From: Volvariella volvacea V23
Lineage: Eukaryota; Basidiomycota; Agaricomycetes; Agaricales; Pluteaceae
Assembly: GCA_000349905.1 (NCBI GenBank)
Contig: KB722762.1
Location: 258,225-322,224 of the forward strand
DNA: 64,000 nucleotides
Direction of reading: 5' to 3'
The notes below the pieces were generated by a model that worked only from the letters and a program-made list of their open reading frames with translations, did not search any database and was not told the origin of the DNA. Shown here one piece after another: positions 22,688-35,129 of the stretch (position 1 is its first letter; each line of letters opens with the position of its first letter). Made by a program: the position numbers and the translations under genes.

Positions 22688-25600
22688 TCATGGGTTCGAC
22701 ACCTGAGGTGGCTGCCCAAACATCGAGAGCAGCGATATCAAATCACCTGGACGAAAAATGATGTGAACAATTGATGCTTAGTAGCTGGGAAACAATTCAG
22801 GCTGTGCTTACTCTTCTTCAATGGTTTGCTGAAAAATGTATTCATTCCTGCACTTAAACATAATTGTTTTGTGGATTCTTGACAGTCTGCACTGAGTGCG
22901 ACGACTATGAGGAGGAAGATACTAAGTTGGCTTCACAGTGAACAATTGTGGTGGGAATGCTCACTCGGCAGTGATATCCGTGCTTTTCGCTTACTCTCCA
23001 TAGCTCGGAGGCGTTTTGTGGCCTCAACACCGTCACATACTGGCATGTCTGAAAGAGATAGATAAGATGGTTGATGAGGCACAAGGAACAGGGGCTCACG
23101 ATGATCGAACAGCGCCACACTAAAGTAACCAGGCTCGTGCGATTCCCATTCTACAGATGCATGGATGAGCGACACTTTTCATGGTGTCCGACGTTTTGAC
23201 TTACCGGCTAAAGCTTCTTCACCATTGCTCGTCGCCGTGACCTTCAATTTATGTCTCTCTAGCTGCTTCACAAGCAGATGCTGCGCAATAGGGTTATCTA
23301 CAGTAAAGAGATTTCAGCGGTGTCCTCATTCCCTGGGTGAATAATCGTCTCACCTTCCGCAACAAGGACGTTACCGAACAATGTCCTTTCAGCAGCCGCA
23401 AGATCATCCATAACCTTCATCAAGTCTGATTGCGAACTTGATGCAATGGTGTTGGGCAGATCCTTCAGACCTGCCAGTGTATGCAATAGTCGTAGCTTTC
23501 TCGGAGGTTTGGTCATTTTGACTACTCCTGGCTTGTTGCTCGTGAATAATGCATGTCCTCGGGTTGCCGTTGGTGTGTAAAGGTGGATGACTTTGGTGTC
23601 TTTAAATGCTCTTAATTTTCGGGAAGAAATGAAGCGGTAGAGATCGTCTGCGTAAGTTTCTGATTGATCATCAAGGACAACGAAATCCAAGGGGGGATGC
23701 GTCGCTCGGTAGGACTCCAAGTCTTTCCAGGCGGTTTGAATAGAATTTACGAGTGTAACGTCAAATCCGTCAAGCATAGTCTTGAGTAGGGATAGTGTCG
23801 CGTCGGAGGGCGAGCAAATAAGTACGCGAGGTGGTTTGGGCTTCATCAGAACAGCCCTCAAGTTGTCAACGTCGATGATAGCCTGTAATCGGGTGATTAC
23901 TATAATATACAAAGAACGGTGAAGGGTGAATAAAGAAGTGAAATACCTGTCGAGACTCGTTGCTATCAGAAATCATGACCGGTATCGTGAACCAGAAGTT
24001 GGATCCAACATTCAGTTCTGACTGGACACCGATTGCACCACCCATGAGTTTGACAAGTTGTCTTGATATTGATAAGCCCAAGCCCGTTCCTCCAAATCTT
24101 CGCGTTGACGAGTTCTATGTGGCAGGTGAGATACTGGTCTCAGGAGTTTGGCATCGAGATCAACTTACGTCTGCCTGCTGGAATGGAACAAACAAAAGGT
24201 CGACATCGCTATTCGACAATCCAATACCAGTGTCGCTAAATACCAAAATCAGCCTTGGCACACTAGAGTGGTACTACAATTCGCACCTGATCTCAAATTT
24301 CAGGTGCACTTCCTTGAGTGACACCGAGCTTTGAGCCGGGGTAGTATCTGCTACGGAACAAACGACCCGAACTGAGCCAGAAGCTGTGAACTTAACCGCG
24401 TTACCAATCAAGTTCATGAGCACTGCGAATGTCTGAGCCCAAGCTGCCCTGTCAATAAAGTAGACCACTAAATACCTTGACGGATGCGGGCATAGTCAGC
24501 GTAAACCCCTAAAAGGGCGCGTTAGGCGATATCCAAACGAAGGTGGAGGTCACATACAAGCTGGGACATCGGGTTTGATGTCGTAGGATAGATCCAGCTT
24601 TTTCGCCGCCATGGGGAGTAGCAGTTCCATGCAATCCTTAACAGAGGCACATCAAACCCTCCACTCTCGATAATCTCAAAACAACGGCGATACATACAGC
24701 AATTATATTCTGTATATCCCTGAAGTCAGCTTCGCAGGCGCTGAGTGCTTCGCGGTAACTCACCTCAACAAGGAAATGACTAGGCTCCAATTTCACGGCT
24801 GGGAGGGGCATGAGGGAAAAGATCACGAAATATAGACAGGAAACCAACTTACCTGATGCTTCCAATTTAGAGTAGTCGAGGATTGAGTCGATAATCTAGA
24901 CATTCTCGATTAGACAAGTCTACGACAACAATATAATACTAACCTTCAGAAGTAACTCGCATGATTGCTTAGCCGTTTGTACTAAGCAGCATAAAAATAC
25001 AGCTTCGTAATGCAAGGTGAGAACTTACCAATTTCACTTTGCCCGGGGTTCAGTTCGGTTCCACTGAGAAGGTCGAGCAGCCCGTAGAATGAGCTGGGCG
25101 GATAAATCAGCACCAGGCCGAGTGCATATACACAAGTGTATTCATACCTGAAGGGAGTTCGCAATTCGTGGCTCATCGACGCCAAGAAATTGCTTTTAAT
25201 CTAATGCCCATCCTAAGTACCAAACCGTGATGCGCGAGTGAATGAAACGCACTTTCGTTGCCTTCAAGGCATCCTCTCGACTCTTCCTTGCGTCCTCCAG
25301 GGCTTCCTTCTGTGCCGCAATCATCTTCAAGTTTTCTCTTGTTCCAGCTTGGACGGAGCGGAATAGCAACGCGTTGGCTATGCTAATGCTGGCTTGCTGG
25401 CACAATAGCGTTAAAAGGGTCACAATGTTATGTGGGAAGGGATATTTAGATGCGAAGTATGCCGCCCCAAATGTCTGGCCGCGATTACTAAATATGGGCA
25501 GACATATCACAGACCGGTGCTTGCTTTGGCCAGCTTCAGTTGCAAATCTAGAATCCACGGACGCGTCGTCGTAGTACACCCGCTCTTTCGTGTTCAATGC

Positions 25601-28600
25601 TATGAGCTGTGTTAATATTGAGACCGGGTGTTATGGTGACACATCAACGTACTGTGCTGGATGATGGCCTTTTGTAGAGGATCAACGATGTCACGGATTG
25701 GTTTGGGGTTTCTGACCAAAAGTCAACTCCTTGCATTTCATTAGAAATTGATATGCCTTACTCGTGGACTTGACAAAGATTGGGAGGAATCATGCTTGTT
25801 GCCACTGTGTAATCACCAGCTTCTCGGGCGATGACCACTGCACTGTTGTTTAGAAATATCTCTCCTACGCGCGAACCAAACATACCGCAAGTATTTTGTG
25901 AACCCGATGTCTCTGCGAAGCCCATCAGTATTAGTTAATGAGGCCGCACTCCTACACATACCAGTTGCAATTTCAGTAAGCCGTTGTAAAGCTAGAAAAT
26001 TATCAGATATTGAATTATCTTTGGCTGCATCCTCACGTGCCAGATGAGAGATTGATATCACTGGAAATATCCTTGCTCCACTTAAGAATAGATGCCAAGT
26101 CTGTGGCGCTAAGACTTGATTCTTCGTCTCCAGTATTTCCAGTGAGCCCGAATTCCGATGCTTCAGTACTAACCCCAACAACCACATTCTCAGTTTGGAC
26201 GGCAACATCTGAGCTGAAGATCGGTCGTTTCAGGGGGTACTGGGGTCGAACACCAATGACTGAAGTTAAGTAGTTGCTAGGTACGTGCATCAATGCCTGT
26301 GCCCTAGAAAACAAAAGGTGAATGAAACTTACACTATGCCTTGTGCCCCCCACTGTGAATGTCGAGCGATTCCTCTTCGTTGAAGCTCACCCCCGAGACC
26401 TTCAACTCCACACCGCACGAAATGTGACCCTTGCTATAAAAGCATAAGAAATAATGAGCATATCAACAGTAAGAGCGCCTGACCAAGTATAATGCCCATC
26501 CTTCTTCCAGTAACCAGTCGTTGTTAACAGCATTTCTGCAGTATGTATAAGATCATTTGCAAGTCATTTATTCATTATTACAAAGAACTCACTGAACGGC
26601 CACATCATAAAGCCTGAAAGCGTCAGGTTGATTAGTTAATGAAGCAAGCTCGGCGTCCTGGATTACCCTGTAAGCGAAGAACGGATTTAGGTGTATTTCC
26701 AGGCGTACCACGAGTGCGATCCAAGTGCACGAGTTGACACCGCTGGACGAAAGCCATCTAAACGATGGTTATAAATCATAGGCGTAGACAAACAGGTTCA
26801 TACAGTGCGCACAAATTGAGGTATGTCTGATTCTTCTGTATTTGATCCATATACTGCAAACGTTTGGCGGTGTCAAGCCTCCCTTTGCGAATCACGGCAA
26901 TTAGTGACAAGCTGTGGAAAAATAGGGAATAGCGATTGTGGCGATGGCTGACAGAGAACTCAGTATAACATAACGACATGGAGCTCGTTTCACCTACTTT
27001 GGGTGGCGAGTTCTCGTTTCGTATACGTAGAAGCCCATCTCGGCGGCTTCTTCGTGATAACCAAGCGAGTAGTACGCCACGACCTGAAAAGGGGATCAGG
27101 ATGAGACGGGAAATGCAACAATAGTCACTACTTTATATGCATTATACCTAGTGGGTAAGATATTAACAACCACTCTTGCGCTCACGTCAGGCACTCACCA
27201 GTTAAGCGCAAGCTCAACGTTGCCGCAAGTTTTCATGAATTCTTCATAATACTCGCTTTCTTTGAATGTATCAGTGTCGAAAACAGTATTGACATTGCCA
27301 CCATATGTATAACCTCCGAGGGCACGAATACAATTGAGAATACCTAGTCACAAACTTTATGAGCCACGAGGAATGGAAGTGCACCCAAACACAAACCCAT
27401 TGCTAGGATGACGCAATCACCCCCAGTCCAGAAGCTAACATCGTTTACGCACTGGAAGAAAGTCAGCGTTGCAGAGTGATAGAGACAAAACGAAGTGCTA
27501 CCTCTTCTGCGACAAACACCAGCTCGCTTACTACCATTGTTCAGTTAAGTCTCACACGATATCGAGCAGATGAAAACATACGGTGCTCGCAGACATATAG
27601 TCTCATGACTAAGGCGTGGACAGTTGCGAAGCTGGTATATATACTGAGATGAAGTCAATAACCAATGGAAGACACCAGCACCATCCAACTTACCGGTCAC
27701 CAGCACTATTTCCCCATTTGATAGCTTCTTCTAGCCCAGGTAATACGGCTCGAATATGGAGACTATCAAAGCCGGAGACCATTGCACTGTACATGACTTG
27801 CGCACGACTACAGTGTATTCAATCAGTTATCCAACCGTGGCAATACACGATAGAAGTTTACCATTTCTCTCCACTACTACCATAGCGTTCTGCGATGTGC
27901 AAGGCCAATTTTCCAAAATCGGAAGAGAAACGATAGAGTTCTCTGCGCTCTGCTGCAGCTGAAACAGCTTGAACAAGTTAATCTCTGAGGCTAACTTTTA
28001 CGTACCCCCTAGTGCCCAGAAAAATCCAATTGCAGTTCCCGAAGACAAACCAAACCTACACATTGTTATGACAGGACGAGTAAACAAAGGCTCAGAACGA
28101 ACCGAAGGGCCAATTGAATGGTCTGAGCAAGAAATGTCACTTCCACATTCATCAGAATTGATGTAGGACAAGCCTTACCGTCAAACCGATGATGTCAGCG
28201 AACGCAAATGGAGACGGACTCCAATAGGCATTAACAGCTAAAAACCTAATCAGCAACTTGACCCTACCTCAATCAAGAATAGAGAAATAAAGACTCACCA
28301 GCATCGTTCAACAATGCAACTGCCAATTCCGTTCTCGGATCCGTTGCTCTCGGGATCGTCAAGATCTCGTCAAAACCCACCGCCAAAATTTCGTTTTTCA
28401 CTTGCTCAAACATCATATCGGCTTCATCTTGCGTTGGCGCGGGGTTAACCTCTACACCTAGGATCTTCAGAGCCATTAAATTGTCGCTCAGAGCCTTTTC
28501 AAAGTTGTTCCGTAGCCAGTGGTTCTGTGATCGTTGACGAAGAAGAGGAGCTTGGTCTTCGGGTTTATCTGTATGAGCCAGACATTCTTCAATTATGGCG

Positions 28601-31600
28601 TCCGAGTTGTTATAGTCGCACTGCCAACTGTAAAGCCTGTTCACAAGAGAATCAGTAATATCCGCATTGGGATCATACCTAAAACTTACGCCGCAAGTCT
28701 CGAAAGCAATTGGAGCGTGCGCTCCGGAACATCTGCCCACGGGTCCTCCCGTAACAGGGCTCTCGCGCTTTGAAATGAACGCATAGCCAACTAGTATACG
28801 GCTTCGGTGAGTCATCTATAACTAATTGTGCAATGTGTCAGATAGCGTACCTCATGAGCACCCCGCGCCCAAGCCGATTCACCGGCATCTAGCAATACAT
28901 CTAATAGCTCATCGCGCTTTGGGTGTTCATGGAGAAGAGGCAGACACCTAGTAATTAATTAGGTTGACTAGTTCACAACTAAAAAAGCCGACTTACCTTT
29001 TGGCGTGCTCTGCTATACGATAGACATCACAAGGGGTTTCGTGAAGCATCATTAAGATAATCTGCAGAGATTTATGAGTATCTTTCCTGCCTATAGATCT
29101 AGGGTGTAAATGCTCACCCTAAACGACATCTTGGACAACGCTTCTGGCGGCATGGTCTCTGCTTCTGCTTGAGCAGCTTGCCTGTATCTATCGTGTGCAA
29201 AGCTACACATCTCTCTTGCTCTCTGGATCAACCATCCCTCTGCGAGAGCTTGCTGCAGTCCCCGCATAGAACCCCTGGAGCTATTCAACGCCGTTTCTCT
29301 AAGGTTGTTAACCGCTTTGCGGAGATTCCACATATCCTCGAGCTCATCTTCACTGCTGCTGCTACCGCTAGAATCTTCCCAATCCATCATTAGCGCTACT
29401 TCTGTCACCTTGAAGCTGTAGGTCCAACATTGCACAAGTGCAGTAGTTTTGATAGATAGCACATAAGAAATGAGTATACGGATGGACGATGAAAAGCAAG
29501 GATCCGTTAACGTACGTTTCACCAAAAAATGCTGCCCAGATAAGATATTTTCGAGCCTCTTCGGGCAGTTCTCGTAGATGCGTAATCAAGAATGTCAAGT
29601 CCGTGGGATCTGATATCTTCTGGTTTGCCATGCTGCCTTCAATACCGAGCATATCATAACTGAAAAGAGAAGTCAATGAATTGCTGAAAGTCAGGGAGGG
29701 AAGAACGTACTTCCAATGATTCCGTTCCCAGTCAAATGTGATCTACAAGAGGATCTGTATGACGGGGAGAAAGATGAATAGATTCAATGACACTCACATG
29801 GTGTTGCCTCTGTAGCGTAGTTAAAATACTCCTAGCCGAGAACGGGTTGCCTGAAGATGCAGCATAGATGAACCTCGACAAGGGTGTACACTCCTCCCTT
29901 GAACGATGCAAGGTTCTGGATACTAATGTAGAGACGGCAGAGAACGCCAAAGGTTCTACAACAATCCATGTTGGTCGTGATCGGCCATGGAACATTGATC
30001 TGACTCGTTCTACTACCTCACTATGAGTAATTTCAATTATTGAGAGTATTTCTTAACACAACGTCGTTATACACACCTCTTATCTGAGCGAAGAGTCGCA
30101 AAAATTAGCTGGAAGACAACAGTCAGCGACTACTCGAGTCATACTTATCTTATGCGTACCATCCGACTTCTGGAGTTCAGTAGTGTCTGGACAAGATCAA
30201 GCGTCCTACATCCCCACCAAAATCAACTAATGCCTTACCTACTTCACCAAGAGTGAACTACTTACGATTCATCAGCGTCATGTAGATCATCCAAAAACAA
30301 CGCAAAAAGCCTCGTATCCGCAATAACCGCAAACACATTCTCCACCAGGCTCTGAAACCTAGCTCTTAACTCCCTAGTAGCCAGGTGTTCTTGTGGTGAC
30401 TCCAACGTAATCCCGAAGAGTGCTAACACGTCCCGTAGTTCGGGTGTACCTTGGTATAGAAGTGGTATGTTGTTCATCTGTGGTCCCAGACGCTCGGTAA
30501 GGGCGTTGACAAAGCGGTGGAGGTCGGTGTGGAAGACCATTAGTTGACGGAGGACGGAGGAGAGACAGCCCAACTACAGGGAAAGTTGATGTGAGGGAAG
30601 AAAAAGAGGCAACATTCGGACACACCAAAGCAGCAAAAGGTGCAGATTCTGCGTCTTGGAACTTTGCTTGACCCCATAAACCATGAGCTACATTCTCTCG
30701 TGAGCCTAGAATTTACGATGAAGGGAAATCACAAAAAAAAACGCACATCTCCATTTCGCCTGATTAGCGAGAATCATAGAGCTCTTTCCAGCACTACGAC
30801 GAACCTGTCATTCATAAGTTCAAATAACATGAAAATCACTTACCCAGGAGGTCCCACAACAATCACGGCCTGAGTCCTTGCAACTCTCGTTCTCGTCCTC
30901 AACGTAACCCTCCGCAGCCCACCCATATTCGACGGGATAGATGGACTAGTGGGCGTCATCGTCATCGTCCCCTCATCAATCGTCGCCGTGGGCGGTCTCG
31001 AGCTAACCGCATAATCACCCCCAACCCCAGTATTCATTCCAGTACTAGCAAACCCCTTTCCCAGGCTACCCAGACCACTTATGACCGTCTTTTGCTCGCC
31101 GCCAACTCCAATGCTGACGCTTATACCACGTGGAGCAGGCATAGCGATATTTGAGGCCGCATCACTTCTGGATGAGGACTCGGAAGGCCCGTCTTCTGGG
31201 TTGCCCATTGCGCTGTCGCTCGCGTTTGTGGTGGAGGATGAAACGGCGATTAGGCCCTTTGAGGCGGAGAAGTGCCTTGAGAAGCTAGTGGAAGTGTTCC
31301 GAACTGGCAGACAGTAATTAGTTCCCTTCTTTGGGTTACAACGTTTGTGGAGCGGTTGTAGATACTATAAGAATTTGCTCGTGGTACTTACTGACGTTTC
31401 GGATGAGCTCCAGCTCCTTATCTCGACCAAACTAAAGATAAGGGCGCCCAATGAGCTTCAATCTAGCAGAGCAATGCAAGAGAAAATTACCAGTGCCATA
31501 GGAATCGTGAATTCCTACCAACCGTTAGCATTGACGATGAGTATCCTTGCAAGCTGTATGCAGTCAGGACTTACGATATATCTGTCTTCTTTACCCAGCT

Positions 31601-33354
31601 CAAACGTAGGAATTAACTCAGCCTGATCACCCGCAACACTCGATACGTTAGCCAATAAGCGCCGTTGACACTCCAACAAGTCCATTCTCAGCCCGAACGC
31701 GCTCTGGTATCGATTGTCTGGATTCTTGGCCAACAACTAAAACACATATTAGAACTCGTAAGCACCAGTATAAGAAACACGTACTCTCTCGACGATTAAT
31801 GCCAAAACCTGCGGTATATCCCTCCTCACTTCATGCACAGGCATCGGCCTTTTCTGCACAATCGAATGCAGCAATTCCAAGGGTACGCCCTCGAATGGCA
31901 TCTGCCCTCTTCCAACCAACAGCGTCCAAAACAATATCCCCAACGAATACAAATCCGTTCTATGGTCCTGCGTCATAGTCTCTATGCTCCCCGTCTGCTC
32001 TGGTGCGAGATAACATAGTGCTTCTTTGACGCGACGTTTTTCTGGTTCTTCGAATGCGCGGAGGACGAGGGAGGAGGGGGAGCCGTAGCTTTCGAGAGAG
32101 ATGGCTCGGTTGCCGAAGTGGACTAGACGGACGTTGCCGGAGTGCGCGTTGTGGTGGAACGCGTTGGCGCGGACTAGGAGGGGATTAGAGGAGGAGAGTG
32201 GGAATGAATGACTTCGGCGTGCTTACCCTCCCTGTGGATAATTCCGGCACTGACAATAGAGGTCAGTAGGGACATCTATAGAGAGCGAAGGAGATAAAGC
32301 TCACCTATGGAGCACTTCCAAGCAATTGGTCGCATGAATTGCAAACCTGTTGCATAGCGGTGAGGTTCACGAGCGTCTTGTCAGTGTCATTATCCCGGTA
32401 AAAAGCTCACTTCACTCACTCCAAAAACGAAGCAAGGTCCATAATATCAGTAGGCTCCAGATCATCCATAAGGTCCCCTTCATCCACACCAGCCATATGG
32501 ATATCCCCTCCTGAACCACCTAAATCCATCATACCCGCCCCAGAACTCGTCGAGGCACCCGCCGCCGGCCGACTTTTGGATTGGTCAGGTAGCAACAAGT
32601 CATTGACTTTGGATGGAGGGATGTATTTCCCTAACAAGTTGGGGCCAGGGTGGCCCAAGAGTAATACGACGCAATCTCCGCTCTCCTTGGGGACTTTGAG
32701 GAAGTCTATCATTCGGAGGACGCAATTTGTTGAGGTCATTACTCCTGCGTGGGGAGGCAGTTTTGTATGCGATGTTGAGTGCGCTAGTTTGCCTAGTCTG
32801 CATCATGGTAGGAGGTGATACCATGAGAAGGATTGAGATGGACGGCGTTGAAAAAGCGCGCAGAGGTATAAAGAATTTGGGGGGCAAAGCGGAGTTGATT
32901 GGCTGAACGAAGTAGAAATATGAAGAATGACACCCACATATGCGCTTCTCTCTCCAGACACATAGAACCATTGGATTGCGCCGGAGCAATCTTAGCCAGT
33001 ACATTCGAACCATCCTTCAAACTATTCCCCTCCGCAAGCAGAGTCATACTCCCAGTATCCTGCCACGCCTGCGCCTATATCCGCCGATTCATATAACCAA
33101 ATATGCACGCATACACCCACAACGCCCATCCCAATGCATAGTACAATCCCGCCGACAACGACAAGTAACAAAGTTCACCCCGAACGTCAGTTAGCTGCCT
33201 GCCAAGAGATGCACACCAGACGAACCTTTTCGAATGTATACCCCGGGATCGAAAGCACACCATCTCTAAAGTACATCGTTGGATAAGTCGGCTGCCCAAA
33301 CTTCCTCCGCATGCCGGAATGTTTCTTGGACGTATCAATCGTTGAGGTCTGCAT
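22688..33354 (-). CDS. Hybrid histidine kinase, fungal group X (kinase-like head, AAA ATPase, GAF, HK, receiver)
   Basis: Very large cytosolic sensor kinase of the two-component stress pathway, related to S. pombe Mak1-3 and Candida Chk1. It is split by dozens of short introns. Exon 1 is 33354-33226, with the in-phase first intron ending TATAG at 33082. In order: a protein-kinase-like head (33354 to about 31500) with VLAKIA and REAH retained but HRE and HFG in place of HRD and DFG; a P-loop GPPGAGKSS split by an intron (30853 and 30790); a long helical signalling region (about 30570-26300); a GAF domain (about 25600-25240); the phosphoacceptor [10 protein letters not shown] near 25165; [11 protein letters not shown] near 24410; DTGIGL near 24235; GGTGLGLS near 24085; a degenerate receiver (23840-23460); and a C-terminal receiver with AEDNP, an Asp in ALFDHHMP, and the SKP lysine. 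The last exon ends at 22688. The start is chosen because this ATG opens [20 protein letters not shown] just before the kinase-like fold. Internal exon borders in 26-31 kb are not all resolved. Confidence 0.88.
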
Positions 33355-35129
33355 CGTAGCAGCGACACCAAGCGGTAAACGTAACGAATGGCAGTAGCAG
33401 CAGTCAAAGAGTCAACCTGCTAGCGGGCAATGGATAAGGAGATGAAGGCGAATGGAAGAATGTTAATTAAGCGATCGTCGGACCCAAGTTCACCAGCCAC
33501 CAAGAGTACACGCGCGTCTCGTTTCGTCCCGTCCGTCAGGGTGTCTATGAATTGAGGTACCTTGATGCTCCACCAGCTCCCGAAGGTGTGTCTAGTGTGG
33601 AATTCTTCGGCGGAAGTACCTTGACAAATGCACCAAGGCTCTAACGCCTGTGATTCTTCGCTGCTCGCTGGGATTGGAGGGTGATGGGTAAAACGATGCT
33701 TAACTCTTGTGATCGATCGTGGAGTGGAACCGGGATGCCAATGGACTCTATTAGATGTGGAAATCTGAAATTTTTGGATTGGAGTGAATAAATGGAGAGA
33801 ATGGATACTTGGTCGCAGTGACGTCGGGTTGTCGGTGGCCAATATTGTAGGCGGTTTATTGTCGCTCGGACGGTCCTCGTATGGGGGGCGGTCCAGTGTC
33901 GTATAAGAGAGATAGGAACCAAAAAAGAGTGCGTCCAAAGGCGGGTTGACGAGTCCGGGTCCTCTGTTACTTCTCCAACAATCCTTGAATCTTATTTTAT
34001 CCAAAACGTCAAAGCTGGTCAGGGTCAGGTTCGGAGAATATAAGCCCAGGTGAGATAAGGGGTTAACGTCAAAGGTGTGTAGCCCAGGTTAACGTTAGAG
34101 TTGAGAAAAAATACATATAAACCTGCTGAGCCAGGCCGGGAGGTCAGGCCCAATTGCAAGGTTGGGGGTGGTGCCAAAGAGTGTGAGGCTTACCCCAATT
34201 AGCAACAAGACGCACAAATCGCAAGCGGTAATTAACCTCCCGGCTGCACCACAGTTTTCGCACTTGCACCCACTCACGGCGATCCAAGAAGGCCAACTAG
34301 CTTCTTCCTTTGCTCTCGTGTCCGTTCGTGCTGCTGAGAGCCGTAACTTGTGGCGTATCTGCAGGCCCAGGAGCTTGAGCTTCAAAAACCGTGCTCGGGT
34401 CAGCGTTCAAGCACTGGAAGGGGGAACGAACAGTTCGGGTGGATAAAACCAAGCAAGGACTGCCTTTTAGATAATCCCCTGACTACCAACAAAAAATGGA
34501 CTCAGATCCAACCAGGCCAGACCTTAAGCCGCTAGTCGCAATTGTGGAGCTAATCCAAGAGCTGAATGCAGTCGTGTAGATGTAGGTAAGGTGGTTAAAG
34601 AAGCTGGCCTTCCACCACCAGCACTCAGAAGAGTCAGAACCCCGAAATATTAGATCCCACCCAAGCTTTCGCCACAAATATCCCGACCGGAGAAAAGTAT
34701 GCCATTTAAGGCCCAGTCTACTCTCAAAGTTTCTGCTTTCTCGCTCTTCCTACCTTTTGCAGGTTTCCCGTTTCCCAGTTGCTGTATCTTGCTTTCTCGT
34801 CCGAGGACACCCTTGAACCAACAGTGGGGAGAATGGGACATATCTAGGGCATCGCTCACTACCACGACGTCATCTCTTACTCTCCTTACAACCTGTCAGA
34901 TACTTGGCCTGATAGAGCGCTACGATCCGATCCCATTCCAGGGTACTAACATATTGATATCACGCGGAGGTTGGAATGATGAACGTGGTCGGTACGATTT
35001 TATGATTACATACTAGCTGTGTACTGTGAAAGAAAGATACGATTCAGGAAACAAAACAGTGCATCGTAGAAAGCCCAATTAAAACTGCAACACTACAACA
35101 AGCTTTTGCGCTTCCCAAGAACACGGCAA
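33355..35129. other. Intergenic region between the histidine kinase and SUB2
   Basis: Both neighbours are on the minus strand, so this 1.8 kb holds the kinase promoter and the SUB2 3' end. A minus-strand open frame of 194 codons (33420-34004) has no recognisable motif and probably reflects upstream leader or chance. A direct repeat built on GGTTAACGT occurs at about 34061 and 34088. No RNA gene was seen. Confidence 0.45.

Noticed and set aside
22688..22700. GGTTCGA word resembling a tRNA T-loop
   Set aside because: It lies in the last exon of the histidine kinase, and no cloverleaf can be formed around it.
30790..30818. Splice acceptor GACAG at about 30804 for the P-loop exon of the histidine kinase
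   Set aside because: It breaks the frame with a stop. The TAG a few bases on gives GPPGAGKSS in frame.
33420..34004. 194-codon open frame on the minus strand between the histidine kinase and SUB2
   Set aside because: No domain, no splice partner and ordinary composition. It lies where the kinase promoter and leader should be, so chance is likely.
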